Source of the DNA: Trichinella spiralis
Taxonomy: Eukaryota; Nematoda; Enoplea; Trichinellida; Trichinellidae
DNA length: 64,000 nucleotides
NCBI GenBank assembly: GCA_000181795.3
Contig: CM012953.1
Coordinates: 15,200,664 to 15,264,663, forward strand
Reading direction: 5' to 3'
Within the stretch, counting starts at the first letter, position 1. Every line of letters starts with the position of its first letter. A model generated the notes under the pieces. It was not told the DNA's origin, ran no database searches, and worked only from the letters and a program-made list of their open reading frames with translations. The position numbers and the translations under genes are program-made. Shown here piece after piece: positions 50,281 to 61,828 of the stretch.

Positions 50281-50399
50281 GAAGAAAATTATTATCCATT
50301 ATTTTAACAATATAACTATTATATTTTTGCTTGTTTTCACTATAATTAATAATGTGCAATTTGTAATGAATTTTCTGCGATAAATAAAATATTTAAATT

Positions 50400-51128
50400 T
50401 TGATTGACTTCTTCAGTGATGAAAAAATAAATCACTTCTTATAAAAAAACAAATACGTGGTCAAAATACGAATTAAAAAAATGTAATATGACAGTATTAA
50501 AAATTAAATTTAATGATGATTATTTTCATTTTTAAAAAAATCACATTTAGATAATACAAAAAAAATTCAAATGGTTCATTGTAATTTCAGAGTTCCTTCC
50601 TGTAAAGCATTAAATACCTGCGCATATTTTTTTAATTGGCATTATCATTCAATTCAAGCCATTTCATGCAGATTAATAAAATATTTCAAATCGACAAAAA
50701 CCAATCAATATTTTGCAATTCATTTTATATATTTGTAAAAAAATTATTAAAAAAAACTTTCAAGATTATGTACTTGATTTTGTTTTACAGTAAAATGAAA
50801 TTCACTGTGTGAAAAGATTTGCGTAACTTTCAAAAAAGTTCAGCTTCCAGTTTTAAATTTCTTTTATAATTTTCATTGCCTGTCCTTACCAAGTAAGTCA
50901 ATTCTGAGGTTATTTTTGATATAATATTTTGAAATACTTAACGAATAAGTGAACTGACTGTTCGAAATAAAAAGGTCGATTTTGAATTTGTTGTTAATTA
51001 AATAAAATAACGCTCATTTAAATTATTATTCCAAATTTCGATGTTGAATTTGTTAAAAAAAGTTATATTTATGTTTTTTAAATTATGTGACAGTTGTTCG
51101 TATGCTATTAAGATATTTGTCTTTCAAG
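50400..51128. other. AT-rich intergenic tract
   Basis: Between the phosphatase poly(A) signal and the next gene. Nothing recognisable. Confidence 0.4.
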
Positions 51129-51156
51129 AAAAGAAAATTGCTTTTGATTTCACCAA

Positions 51157-52954
51157 ATGGTTTGCATCATGCATTTGCTTTTGCTTGTAAGCTTTATGGC
51201 AGCAAGTCGACTCGTTATAGCACTGATAACTTCGGGGCAAAGTTGTCCTTCAGAAGTGAAAAATGGCATTGTTGAAGGTTTTCGACTTTCGGCTTATAAC
51301 ACATCTGAACAGTCATATTGTGTAACGTCTATCAGCAGATCAGAGGTAACCTTTGGAAGGAACGGTGATATTCTTGATATAGTATCTAGTTACTGTGCAA
51401 AGAATTTTAAAAATGGTTTTCTACCGTCATTTTATCCTTATTTTACGGATTTGTTCCCCTTGTATCAGAAGGAAAATTTTCATGGGAAAGCAAATAAAAT
51501 TTTAATTGGAGAATCAGTGTTAGGAGTAGATTGTGAAAAGGATAAAGAAGAGTGCGAATTATACAAAATAGCAAACGTCAATGGTAACATTTCAGCGTAT
51601 GCGTGTGAGGAATCGATGTTGAAGAAAGTTTCCACTGGTATGTTGTTTGATCAATGTAGCCCACATCAGAAAGACATTCTTCAACATTCTACTTATCCAC
51701 TGTGCAGATCCGCTATTCGTATATCTGAAGATAATACAACTTTCAGCGATCTTTTTCCATGCAACAACGGTACTGACTTCTGGGATACCGTTTTGTGCAT
51801 TCACGATGGCTATAATGATTGTATTGTTGATAATGAGAATGAGGAAATTGCAAACGAAGTAGTATCTTGCATTTACAGAGAAACATTCGAAGGTTGTTTT
51901 TTGTATAAAAAAAGAATTCTTCAACACGCCGAACTTCCATACGGCAGAGAATGCATTCCTGAGTTCTTCACATTTCCATGCCCATGCCCATGCGATGATT
52001 CAGCTTGGCAACAATGGTCGCCATGGAATGCTCAGTGCGGTTTTGTACAAAGCATACGATACAGAGTTCCAAATTTCAACAAACACATTGACTGCACATG
52101 GAATAAACTTCACTGCTGTCGAGAAATTCGAGAATCATATCTGCTTGGTGAGTGTAATTCACCATTGCTTTATGCAAAACAAATTGCCGAAAATAAAAAA
52201 ATGTGCAAAAATAACGGCTCCGTTGTACATTACACGAACGGCCGAACTGAATGTTTCTGCTTATCTGGATATTACGGTGACTTTTGTGAAAATTGTAAGA
52301 ACAATTTGTAAGAATGTAAGAAATTTTCATGTTAAACATTTTTTTCCTCAACGCACATATTATTATATAGATAAATGTGACAGTAAAGACTGCGGAACCA
52401 ATGGAAAATGCATCATTGTAGATGGCGAGGATATTTGCTTGTGTGACGATGGAAATATTAGACGGAACTGCAGCTCTCATCCAAGTAAATCACAACATTT
52501 TGATTTTTTTTCTTTTTAATTTTAACATTTTAGTGGAGCATTTTGAAAATTCAAGTCACTCTGACGTGCCTATGATTTTAATTTTTACTTTGCTGCTGTT
52601 TCTAATCATCATTGCTGCTTATAACTTCAAACTGAGGCAGTATGTACAAAATGTATGTATTTTTCATTTTAATGTTATTATTTTATTGAGAGATTAATTT
52701 CAATTGAATATTAACAAAATTAAAAATTACATTTAGCAATTAATTCAATATCAATTAATATTTGAATGGATTTTTGAAAATCTTTTAAAAAAATCAGATC
52801 CTATTTCTTTCTTGCCTAATCTCCAACCTATTTACCCATTTTACTTTTAATGCTTATTGAAGTTATCATGTTTCAGAGAAATCGTCAAAAAGTCAAGAAG
52901 ATCGCAAAAAAATTGTTGCAGAGTCAGAATTCAGAGAGTTCCAAGAGTGATTAA
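51157..52954 (+). CDS. Secreted/type I membrane protein with Cys-rich repeat, TSP1-like and EGF-like modules (482 aa)
   Basis: Exons: 51157-52294, 52371-52484, 52534-52652, 52877-52954. A signal peptide is likely (MHLLLLVSFMAASRLVIAL, residues 5-23). The N-terminal ectodomain is Cys-rich; CSPHQKDILQHSTYPLC (167) and CFLYKKRILQHAELPYGREC (247) show a duplicated unit spaced 80 residues. A TSP1-like strand (AWQQWSPWNAQC) starts near 283. An EGF-like module is at 349-378 (ending CFCLSGYYGDFC), and a second EGF-like stretch begins at 382 (CDSKDCGTNGKC), spanning the exon 1/2 junction. A membrane helix is at about 429-447 (PMILIFTLLLFLIIIAAY), then a short Lys/Arg-rich cytoplasmic tail. No orthologue is recognised; a nematode-restricted cell-surface protein is plausible. 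AATAAA is at 53249. Confidence 0.8.
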
Positions 52955-53469
52955 ATTAGCCGAATGTTCACTGTTTTTAAATAAGAACAAATTTTAAAAA
53001 TCACAAAAAACAATGGTTATCGTACATGTGCATAGTTTATAATATAATGCAGTAAATATTAATAAACACTGATAAAATAATAAAGAATATGCAGTTACGC
53101 ATATATGCATTTAGCACAGGCTGCTCGCTTTGTACAAACAATAACCGAAAGCTAAAAAAATACCTGAAGCAGCTAAGCATTCTTTTTATAAAGCACCTCC
53201 GAATCTGTTTATGCAACAAGTATGCAATGTATAACATCTTCGATTAGAAATAAAATTGTAAATGCTACTTGGGCATAACAATTTTCATTTAAAAATTGCA
53301 CAAACATAATTAATTTACAAAATACAGATCAGTGAAGTTTAAATGAGATTACTACGCCGACAACACTATCAACCAAATAACGTTTTTTCAAACAAATTAA
53401 AAAAAATTTATTAATATTTTCCAACAACTGATTGGATAATAGTGTTAATACTTTTAAAATAATGCAGTG
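52955..53469. other. Convergent intergenic interval
   Basis: Holds the 3' UTR of the plus-strand gene (AATAAA at 53249) and a TTTATT at 53407 usable as the minus-strand BDP1 poly(A) signal. No gene is seen. Confidence 0.45.
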
Positions 53470-54668
53470 TTATTTTTCAAGCAATGAATTAACTTTTTTA
53501 ATGAAAGTGTCTTGAACTTTAATTGGCTCTAACTCTTCTTCTATTTTAACTTTTACAATTTTGGGTTTCCGTTTCCTTAAAATGGATGCAATTTAAATAC
53601 TTGAGAAAAAAAAATCTTTTTTAAATGTTACCTATTTTCGTTCTTCACTTCTGCTTTACTTGAACCTGGCTTGTCGGATACGTTTGCAAACCGAAATTGC
53701 GGAAGACCTAAATGAAAGATAATAAATAAATAAATAAATGTTGATAATTTTAATAAAATTCGTTTGCAATTATTTGCAAAACTGTGGCTATTATTGTATG
53801 CCCTTACTTAACGTTTTTTCAATACGAGAAGGATTTTTACGCTGCTCTAATAAAAATTTCCTCTTCAGATCGTTTCGACTGCGATTTGAAAAAAATTCTT
53901 GCATTAAGGCGAAGTCCGTTCCAACTATGCTGAGTGCGTAATAAAAATTTTCCGTTTCTAAATTATTTACTTCTAAATTTAAATTTACTTTATGTAAAAA
54001 TCTTTTACCATATTCTTTCCAGACATTTGAAAAAGATTTTGTCGAGAAACTGCGCGAATTCAACGGACGATCATCACGACAGAAGAAATTTTTAGCATCT
54101 GCTTGAATGGGTGGTAGTTTGACAACTAAAGAAGCTTCATCAATTACAGTGTTGCCATGTTCATCAATTTTAATTCTTGGTGCAGTTGTAGCGTGTGACT
54201 GAACACCATTATCTACTCTAAACATACAAAACATATCACAGCGATAATAAAATTACTAAATGAAAAAAAAACACACTGATTTCCTGAAGGTGACTCTTCA
54301 TCAACCGATATGCTACAATTGATTTTTCGAAACAATCAATAATATAGAAGAAATAAAAGATTAACATTACAAACCATGTAACCGTTTCATCGTCTTCAAA
54401 ATCTAACGATGGAGCATTGGGATTATAAAAAGCTAGATCACGCATCAATAAATCTGATCGCTTCACGTCCGTTACACGTCTCATTTTCTGACGCCACTCA
54501 TGTCGTTTCTAATAAATTGACTAATTTTTATTGTTCCAAAATATCCAAAACAAACAAAATACCAAAATAACGCACCTTATTTAAAAGCTCTTGGTCAAAT
54601 TCCAAGCATCTGTTACGATAAGTAACACTTTTTAGCGAAACTGTTTGAACCTTAATATTTGACTGCAT
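53470..54668 (-). CDS. BDP1: BDP1 (TFIIIB B'' subunit), 7 exons, unusually short (267 aa)
   Basis: Component of the RNA polymerase III initiation factor TFIIIB, acting with TBP and BRF at tRNA and 5S genes. Exons: 54576-54668, 54375-54508, 54277-54312, 54009-54217, 53808-53957, 53632-53707, 53470-53575; phase is continuous. The N-terminal helix region includes MRRVTDVKRSDLLMRDLAFY. A conserved block RIKIDEHGNTVIDEASLVV corresponds to the BDP1 motif ahead of the SANT domain. The SANT domain (about 150-205) reads WKEYETENFYYALSIVGTDF and ALMQEFFSNRSRNDLKRKF, typical of B''. A basic/acidic tail follows. The 51-nt intron splitting the SANT domain was placed using this homology. Yeast B'' is about 594 aa and human over 2600 aa, so only the core is kept. 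The ATG lies 2 nt after GCATTTAG. Confidence 0.88.
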
Positions 54669-54670
54669 AT

Positions 54671-55832
54671 CTAAATGCACAAATGCAAAAAACCAAATAA
54701 TGACAGCACAACAGATCAACTAAAATAAAAATTAGGTACAACTGTATTTTACTGTATTTTCCAACGTCATTCCAAAATTTGAAATAAAATTTAATAATAT
54801 GAATAAAACAAAAAAAACTAATTTACATTTAAATAAATATTATGAAATAAAAGTTATACTTAATCACACAGTCTTATTTTTGTCTTATTGAAGGCTAACT
54901 CAAATTTCAAATAACTAAAATTGCTTAATCATAGCAACTGATTTCGAGAGATAAAATCTTTTTAAAAAATAAAAGATTTTATTATTTTTACTAAAAATAA
55001 ACTACTTTTTGTAGATTGCTATTTGCATATTTCAGTTAGACCCATAATAATATTTAAATTTCAATAGTTATATTTCTTTACGTATTTAATATTTTTTAAT
55101 ACAATTAAAATAATTCCATTTGAGTAGTCAAGAAGGAAAAGCGTCATTATACATAAGCAGTGCGCAGAATACATGCGAGCAGTAAAATAAAAGTAGATAA
55201 TTGTTAAAAAAATTTTGACTAACTTTAAATATTATTTCTTTCATATAGGTTTTCTGAATGATGAATTTCTATTAAAATTATATTTCCTTTTATAATGCAA
55301 TGAACATCTTTTATTATTTTCTTACTGTAATTGCTGTTTCTTACTGTTGGACTATTGCTTCTGTTTCTTTCTGTTAAATCTGCTTTAGTTGGGTAAGTTT
55401 TTAGTTATTGTTACGGTAGTATAAATACTTGCAGAAAACTTTATTTAATTCTTACTTTGTGTTTATGACGGAATGCAGTTCTGAATTGATCTTACTACAC
55501 ACAAAGTTAAAAATTATATTTGAAAAAAATACATAAAATTGTTTTTTTGTGAATATGGTAAATTATCCTAATTCAGTAAAATTATCGCATTTGTTTCTTT
55601 AATAATGTGTTTTATTTATCAGTTGCAATCAGTATGGAATTTTTTTTATTAGTATTTATTTTCATACTTTCTTTCTACATTTATGGGCAATGCATGATTT
55701 TTTATTTATTGAAATAGAGAGTATTTTTTAGGTAAAATGAGCAAAATCAAAAATTTATATAGATTTTCACCTTATTTTTAGACGTTTTATTTTTTAAATA
55801 AAGATTAATTTTATCATAACCTTATTTTATAG
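54671..55832. other. AT-rich spacer between divergent genes
   Basis: Between BDP1 (-) and CFDP1 (+), probably containing both promoters. No coding-like frame is seen. Confidence 0.4.
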
Positions 55833-55850
55833 TATTTGAAAAGTTTTAGA

Positions 55851-56648
55851 ATGAGTTCCAAAAATTTGTTGCAAGAGGATTTCTCGGATTCTGAAGATGA
55901 TCAGGAGTATGTTCCTTCTGAATGTTCCGAAAATACCTTGGAAGATGAATCTACAGACGCAGAAGAAACTGAAGACGTAGGGGCATATTCGTTAGAAAGT
56001 TCTAGTAAGGCTAAATCATTGTTAGATGAATGGAAGAATGAATTTATTGAGAAATTATCTTCAAATTCACGGTAGGTGGGTTTATTTTTAATTTTTGAAG
56101 TTTCTAATGATCGTTTATATTAAGCGATAGCGGACTAAATATTAGTGGAACAGGTGATTGTGCTGGAAATGCGGTTCATTCTGAAAGCAGCCCAAATGGT
56201 ACGTTAATGAATTAATTATTGGTATATATAAAAGATTGTTTCAGACAAAGAAAAAGCAAAAGAAACAAATTTCTCTTCTGAACCAGAGTCACTGAATGCA
56301 AAAGGAAACATTGTGGAGAAATGTGAGAGACAAGACGATTCCAAATGCGTAAATCAAAAGCGACATCTGTCTTCAGAAAAAGATGCAGGTAGTTTGGAAA
56401 TAAACTGTTTACCTGGTGGCGTTGATGAAGTTTTGGGTATTTTGGGCAAAAAGAAGAAAATGAATAGTTTGGATGCATCTCGAATGCTTTGGAATACGTT
56501 CAAAGAGGAAAACAGCCTTGAAGAAGATCTTTCCCAGCATAACAAGGGACGCGATAACTATTTGGATAAGCAAGAGTTTTTATATCGAAGCGATTTGAAG
56601 CAATTTGAAATTGAAAAAAAATTGCGCCAAATGCCACGTCCGAGTTGA
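55851..56648 (+). CDS. CFDP1: CFDP1/BCNT (SWC5-like chromatin factor), 3 exons, 232 aa
   Basis: Homologue of craniofacial development protein 1 (Bucentaur; yeast Swc5, fly YETI), a chromatin-remodelling (SRCAP/SWR1) partner involved in H2A.Z deposition. Exons: 55851-56071, 56125-56198, 56245-56648. The N-terminus is strongly acidic (EDFSDSEDDQEYVPSE), as in the family. The C-terminal BCNT-C domain (about 150-232) is intact: KKMNSLDASRMLWNTFKEEN, then LSQHNKGRDNYLDKQEFLYR and DLKQFEIEKKLRQMPRPS. Length is close to the family norm. TTTTATAG ends 18 nt before the ATG. AATAAA at 56771 is a good poly(A) signal. Confidence 0.93.
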
Positions 56649-56779
56649 TTTGCCTGATTCAGTGTGATGATATGTTATGAAGTATTCTTTCCCCTATGCG
56701 GAGCTATGTATTGCAATTTATTTTTGAATTGTAAAATGTTTTTCTTGTTTAATTTTTAAGTTCAGACGGAAATAAAATA

Positions 56780-57364
56780 AACATGAAAATATGGGATGAA
56801 GTGTATTAAGCAATGAATATGTTTTGTCTGTTTTTGGGTTGTTTCATGTTTAGAATTTTGTTTTATTAAGTTCATTGTTAATATTTGTTTTTTTCGTTTA
56901 ATTGCAGAATGTAATAAAGAATAAATTGCCAAATAACAGTTTTTGCGCTACTGTTTTTATTTGAACCTACTTTTATAAATAGTTACTGTAGATTTTTACA
57001 GATTAGGTTTTTGATCAAGTGTGGATTCATTTGGAGAAATGAAAAAAAAAGAGTCGATTTTTGAGTATTTGAAGATAATATTGTAATTATAAATAAAATA
57101 TTCATGATTTTAAATTTTAACTAGTATATTATTTATAATTCATAGCGCTTGCATGTTTTGACTGATTATTTCGAATGTTATAAATTGATTCGTTTATAGA
57201 TAATTTTTATAGATTAAAGGATGTTTTTTAATAGCACTGCTTGAATTTTCAGTGAGTGATAAAATGTTAGTAAGTAATCTTTTTTATTTTTTAGAAAGTC
57301 TTTTAGTTCCGCCTTTGGCTTGTTTTAAGCATCGTATATGGTTAGCTGTTTATTTACCGTTTAG
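56780..57364. other. Short AT-rich intergenic spacer
   Basis: Between CFDP1 and the same-strand N4BP2-like gene. No feature is seen beyond an acceptor-like CCGTTTAG ending at 57364. Confidence 0.4.
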
Positions 57365-57372
57365 ATCTTAAA

Positions 57373-60300
57373 ATGACTACGTCTTACCATAAAGAATCTA
57401 GTCCGACGGAGGTGAATTTTTTCATGATTCGCCATGCACTTGCTGCAAATCATAAAGTATTTGTAATTTTACGCGGACTTCCGGGTAGTGGAAAGTCTAC
57501 ATTGGCAAGGTTAGATTATTTTTCTCGGATAACAGTAAGCAGGTCATTTGTGAATTTTAGAAATTTAGCAAAAATGAACAATAATTCATCAATCTGGTGT
57601 GCTGATGATTACTTTGTTGATTCGGGTGGAATTTACAGATTTAATCCAGATCAGCTTGAAAATGCACACAATTGGTGTTTTGAAGGAGGTGATATTTTTT
57701 TCAGATTTGTTTTTATCATAATAAATTTTTCTTACAGCTGTGAGCGCCATAAGAAAAAGTCAAACTTTGGTGATTGTTGATAACACAAATATTCACCGAT
57801 GGGAAATGAAGCGCTATGTATTATCGGTAAGATATTATTTTTCATTTTTGACTTAAATTGCTGAAAATTGCTTGTGCTCAAATTTACCGCCATTTTACTA
57901 TGATGTACGTTTTATTAACTTGAATTTCAGTGTTTTTGATTTACTTAATTCGCAAATTTTTAATATTTTTTCCTTTGAGAATGGTATCAATTCGCATTGA
58001 AATGATATTTTTGACTACGATTTAAGTAATTTGTTGATATTGTAGTTTATAAATCAGTAGATACAGGAAAATGATGCAAGTAAATAATGGTTGTTGTGGT
58101 ATTGTACAGAATTTTTCTAATTGCGCATATTTTTTTTACTTGAATTTGAGCGCTTTTTCAAAACTAAAGTTACATTTAATTATGTTCAGTAATTTTTTAA
58201 ACTTGCATTTGATATATTTAATTTTTGCAGTAGTAAACTGTTGAGTTGGTGAAGAATAAATATTTAAGTTGAATTTTTAAAATGAATTAACAAGAGCAAA
58301 GATTGAATTCACATCTTCTTTTGTAATATATTTTTTTTTCTGACAAAAAATTTAATCACAAATGTACCTGAACATCAGTTACTATGGTAAGATGAAGGAA
58401 TGTTCCAAATTGTTCAATCTTTAATGCCTAAAATATGTGAAACTCAAAGTTTGAGAAGTTAACAGCCTAGTGCCTGAATGAGTTTAAAAATGTGCAGATG
58501 TAATAGGGAATACAATTATTTTCAGATGTGAAATTTCGTTCATTTGTTATTTTATAGGCGTACAGAGCAGGTTATGAAATATTTTTCGTCGAGCCGGATA
58601 CTAAATGGAAATTTGATGCAGCAGCATGTTTTCGGTATATTTTTTGACTGAATAAACGAATCGACTAATTTTGCACCGTTTCAGAAGAAATTCCCATGGT
58701 GTACCGTATTTTACAATTCAGCGCATGCTGGACAATTATGAGAGAAATGTTACGTTGGAAGACTTTTTGTCACCAGATTTCCAAGTGTGGTAAGTCTTTT
58801 TAATTTTCACTGAATTGTTATGTGTAATAATAAAAAAAAGAAAAGAAATCAGTAGTAGCTGTACCAACTGCATCGAGTTATATGAATTTTATGGAGGAAT
58901 ATATTCAAAGTTATGATTTTGTTGTACTTTTCTTGTTTAATGTTTGACAGGAAGATGTAATAGTTGCATGTATGTTATGTAGTGCCAATTTCAGTGATGG
59001 TAAGCAACCAAGCTCATCAACAAAGAATTGGTTCAACACAAGTGACGTAAAACGTGAACCAAGTAACCAGAAGGGGGATGGTTTTGAGAAGCGTTTCAGT
59101 GAATTTTCCATCGTCTCGAATAGTAAATATTAAAAATAATTTTGTTCTTATCATATTCTTTGTGCGTGTTTGTGTTTTCTGAAGTTATTTGCTCTTTTTA
59201 TTTCAAGGCAAAGCTCAAGCGAATTGTTTATCATCAGTTACAGTAGCGGATGTTGGATTGCAAGTAACGGAAAAGTTGATCACGCTGGCCAGCACAGCCC
59301 ATTGGCGTGCGTCGGACGCCTGCAATGGGGCGGATGAAGTACACCGGAGCAATGAGCGGCGGGTGCTCAGGGGTCGGTGTAAAAATGGAACCGACGCTGA
59401 AGTGGACGCGACGCGTGCATCGGCTGAAGATGCGCGTGAAATTTTGTACAACTGCTTTCCAGATTTGGCAAGGCAAGATTTGGATTACATTTTCACTACC
59501 TGCGAGAATGATCTACAATGGACCATCAACGTATTGTTGGATTCGGGCCACGATGGCAACTGGAAGCCTGCCCAGTTGCAGCTGAATGATACTCCATCGA
59601 TTGATCAACAGGAACAGCAACATCAAGTGGAAGCTGAACCTGCTGGAGATTTACAAGCATTATTTGAAGATGATGAATCTTATCAGTGCAATTTTCAGAT
59701 CAGCAGTGAAATGGCTTTTCAGTTGCAACATTTGTTTGGTTTTGTCCATCCGAACATTTCTTCAGGTAAAATTTTGATCAGTTTCCTTTTTTTGGCAATT
59801 TTAATTATTGCATCGTTTGCTTTTGTAGATTTGCTAATGCCTCATCAGTTGAACGTTAAAATGCCATTAAAGTTGGCTTTTTCTTTATATCAGTGTTGGG
59901 CTAACACACAGGCTACAATGACGGAAAACTCAGATGAAAATTCTACAGATTTTTTGTATCGTATGTTGTTTTTCAAAGTATTTTTTTGCTGTTGTTTTTC
60001 TAAACTACTGATTAATAATTTTAACAGAAGAAGAAGTGGAATTTAAAAATGATGAAAATTATGCTTCTGTTGTTGCTACTGAATCTGAAACAGCTTGGGT
60101 AAATTATTATAATTTGGATATTCAAGTTGATATTTCATGTTGATTTTAGGCTCCATCTGCTTATCATCCAGATTCATTGTCATCAAAGATGAAATTGAAA
60201 TGTTTGTATGAACTTTTTCCTGATCTGAATGAAAATTTTTTGGAAAGTCTTTTTCTTTCCAATAAGTAAGAATCATTATGTTTGGGTTTTTAATGCATTT

Positions 60301-61483
60301 ATGTTGATTTACCTTGATTTGATTGGTTTTGTCATTGCCGATTTTCAGCTGTCAGCTTTCACCTACGGTTGAAGTGATTTGTGAATCTTTGGAGATTCCT
60401 AAGCCAGATTTGGAATCGTTGAGTTTTCCTTCAAATAGCAGCTCTTCTACGATGAATGGAACAGAATTTCAGGTGATTAAATAATACTGAGCACTTTTGA
60501 AAAGTGACGGTTGTTTTTTAATAAAAAGTTATTGCAGTTAATTTGTATATTTGATGCGTGATTTTTTATTTGCTAATTTTGTTTTCAGAGCGAACTGTCA
60601 TCAGAATCTTCGTCAACTGTAGCTGATTGTAAAAAATTGCGAGAAGAAGCGAGAAATCATCAGAAAAATCGTATAATGAATTTTCAAAAAGCCCAAGACG
60701 CTTACCGTCGTGGGATGAAAACTGTTGCTTGGCATTATGCTCAGAAGGGTCATTTGTATCATCGGAAAGCTAAAGAAGCGGATCAACAAGCAGCTGAAAA
60801 AATAATTGAACACCAGTACTTGCTAATTTAAATATACAATCAAATATGTTTTGCAATTGATTTTTTACATATTTTCACTTTTCAGCAACTCAGTACATCC
60901 GATCAACGTTGTTGATTTGCATGGTCTGCATGTTTCAGAAGCGATTTCTTACGTTGCAAAATCTCTTCGTCGTGTAATTGAAAGTGAGCAATAAATTTTT
61001 AGAATTGATGAATAGAACGATGAAGATTTTATGTTCATTTTTGTAAAGAATTCCATTTACATCAAGCGAAACATTGTTTGATATTGTAATTCGAATTGTA
61101 CTTTAATTTACTTTTGAAAGTTTTTTAATGTTATTCTCAACTTTATTCAGCAAAATTTATATTGTAGATAAAGCTGTTTAATAGTGATTTTTAAACAAGT
61201 CATATTTGTAATTTTGTGCACAGCTTCATATTGTACAATGATATATAAATGATGAGTTTAGGTACGTCACTGAATGAGGTTAAAATTATTACTGGACAAG
61301 GAAATCATTCGATTGAAGGTCCTCGATTGAAGCCGGCTGTGTTGCGCTATTTGAAGTGCCGAAATTTGAAGTAACGTTAACAACTTTAGTGATAAAATAG
61401 CATTTTCATATTTTATTTTATTTTATTTTTTCAGTTTTTACGAATCAAATCCAGGAATGATTATAGTACAGATAAAGCGTTGA
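57373..61483 (+). CDS. N4BP2/NONU-1-like protein (P-loop kinase, CUE, DUF1771, Smr), 15 exons, 715 aa
   Basis: Probable No-Go-decay endonuclease (yeast Cue2, C. elegans NONU-1, human N4BP2 family), acting on mRNAs with collided ribosomes. Exons: 57373-57509, 57561-57688, 57738-57826, 58558-58634, 58685-58789, 58995-59122, 59208-59765, 59829-59960, 60028-60098, 60150-60265, 60349-60472, 60589-60815, 60886-60983, 61262-61370, 61435-61483; phase is continuous. A polynucleotide-kinase-like P-loop domain is at residues 30-185 (GLPGSGKS 35-42, ADDYF, VIVDNTNIHRWEMK). A CUE-like ubiquitin-binding helix bundle is at about 295-335 (ILYNCFPDLARQDLDYIF), and a second such segment at about 487-530. DUF1771 is at about 566-625. 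The Smr nuclease domain is at about 634-715 with VVDLHGLH and TGQGNHS. All catalytic-type motifs are present. The ATG is 8 nt after CCGTTTAG. Confidence 0.9.
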
Positions 61484-61828
61484 AATTTGCAAAGGAAATT
61501 TTTGTGCTTGGTCGACAGACAGTTGGATTATGGATTAAAATATGATAGTGTCAAGAAATTGAAAATACACTTATTGACAAATATTATGTTAATTATTGTT
61601 TTTTGTTTTGCACAATATTTTTGTTATCACTATTATTTGTTTTTGTTTCAAATAGAAATAAGAATCAAAGCTTTTGTTTTTCAATTCCGCTTGGTATTAC
61701 TACCAGTGAAAAATTATTGTATATTTGATATTTTATTATTTCATATAATTTTTTTAAGCGGAAGAAGATTGTTTGATTTGAAAAATTTCCAGATTAATTT
61801 AACGATTGTTGAAGGAAATTTGGGAAAA

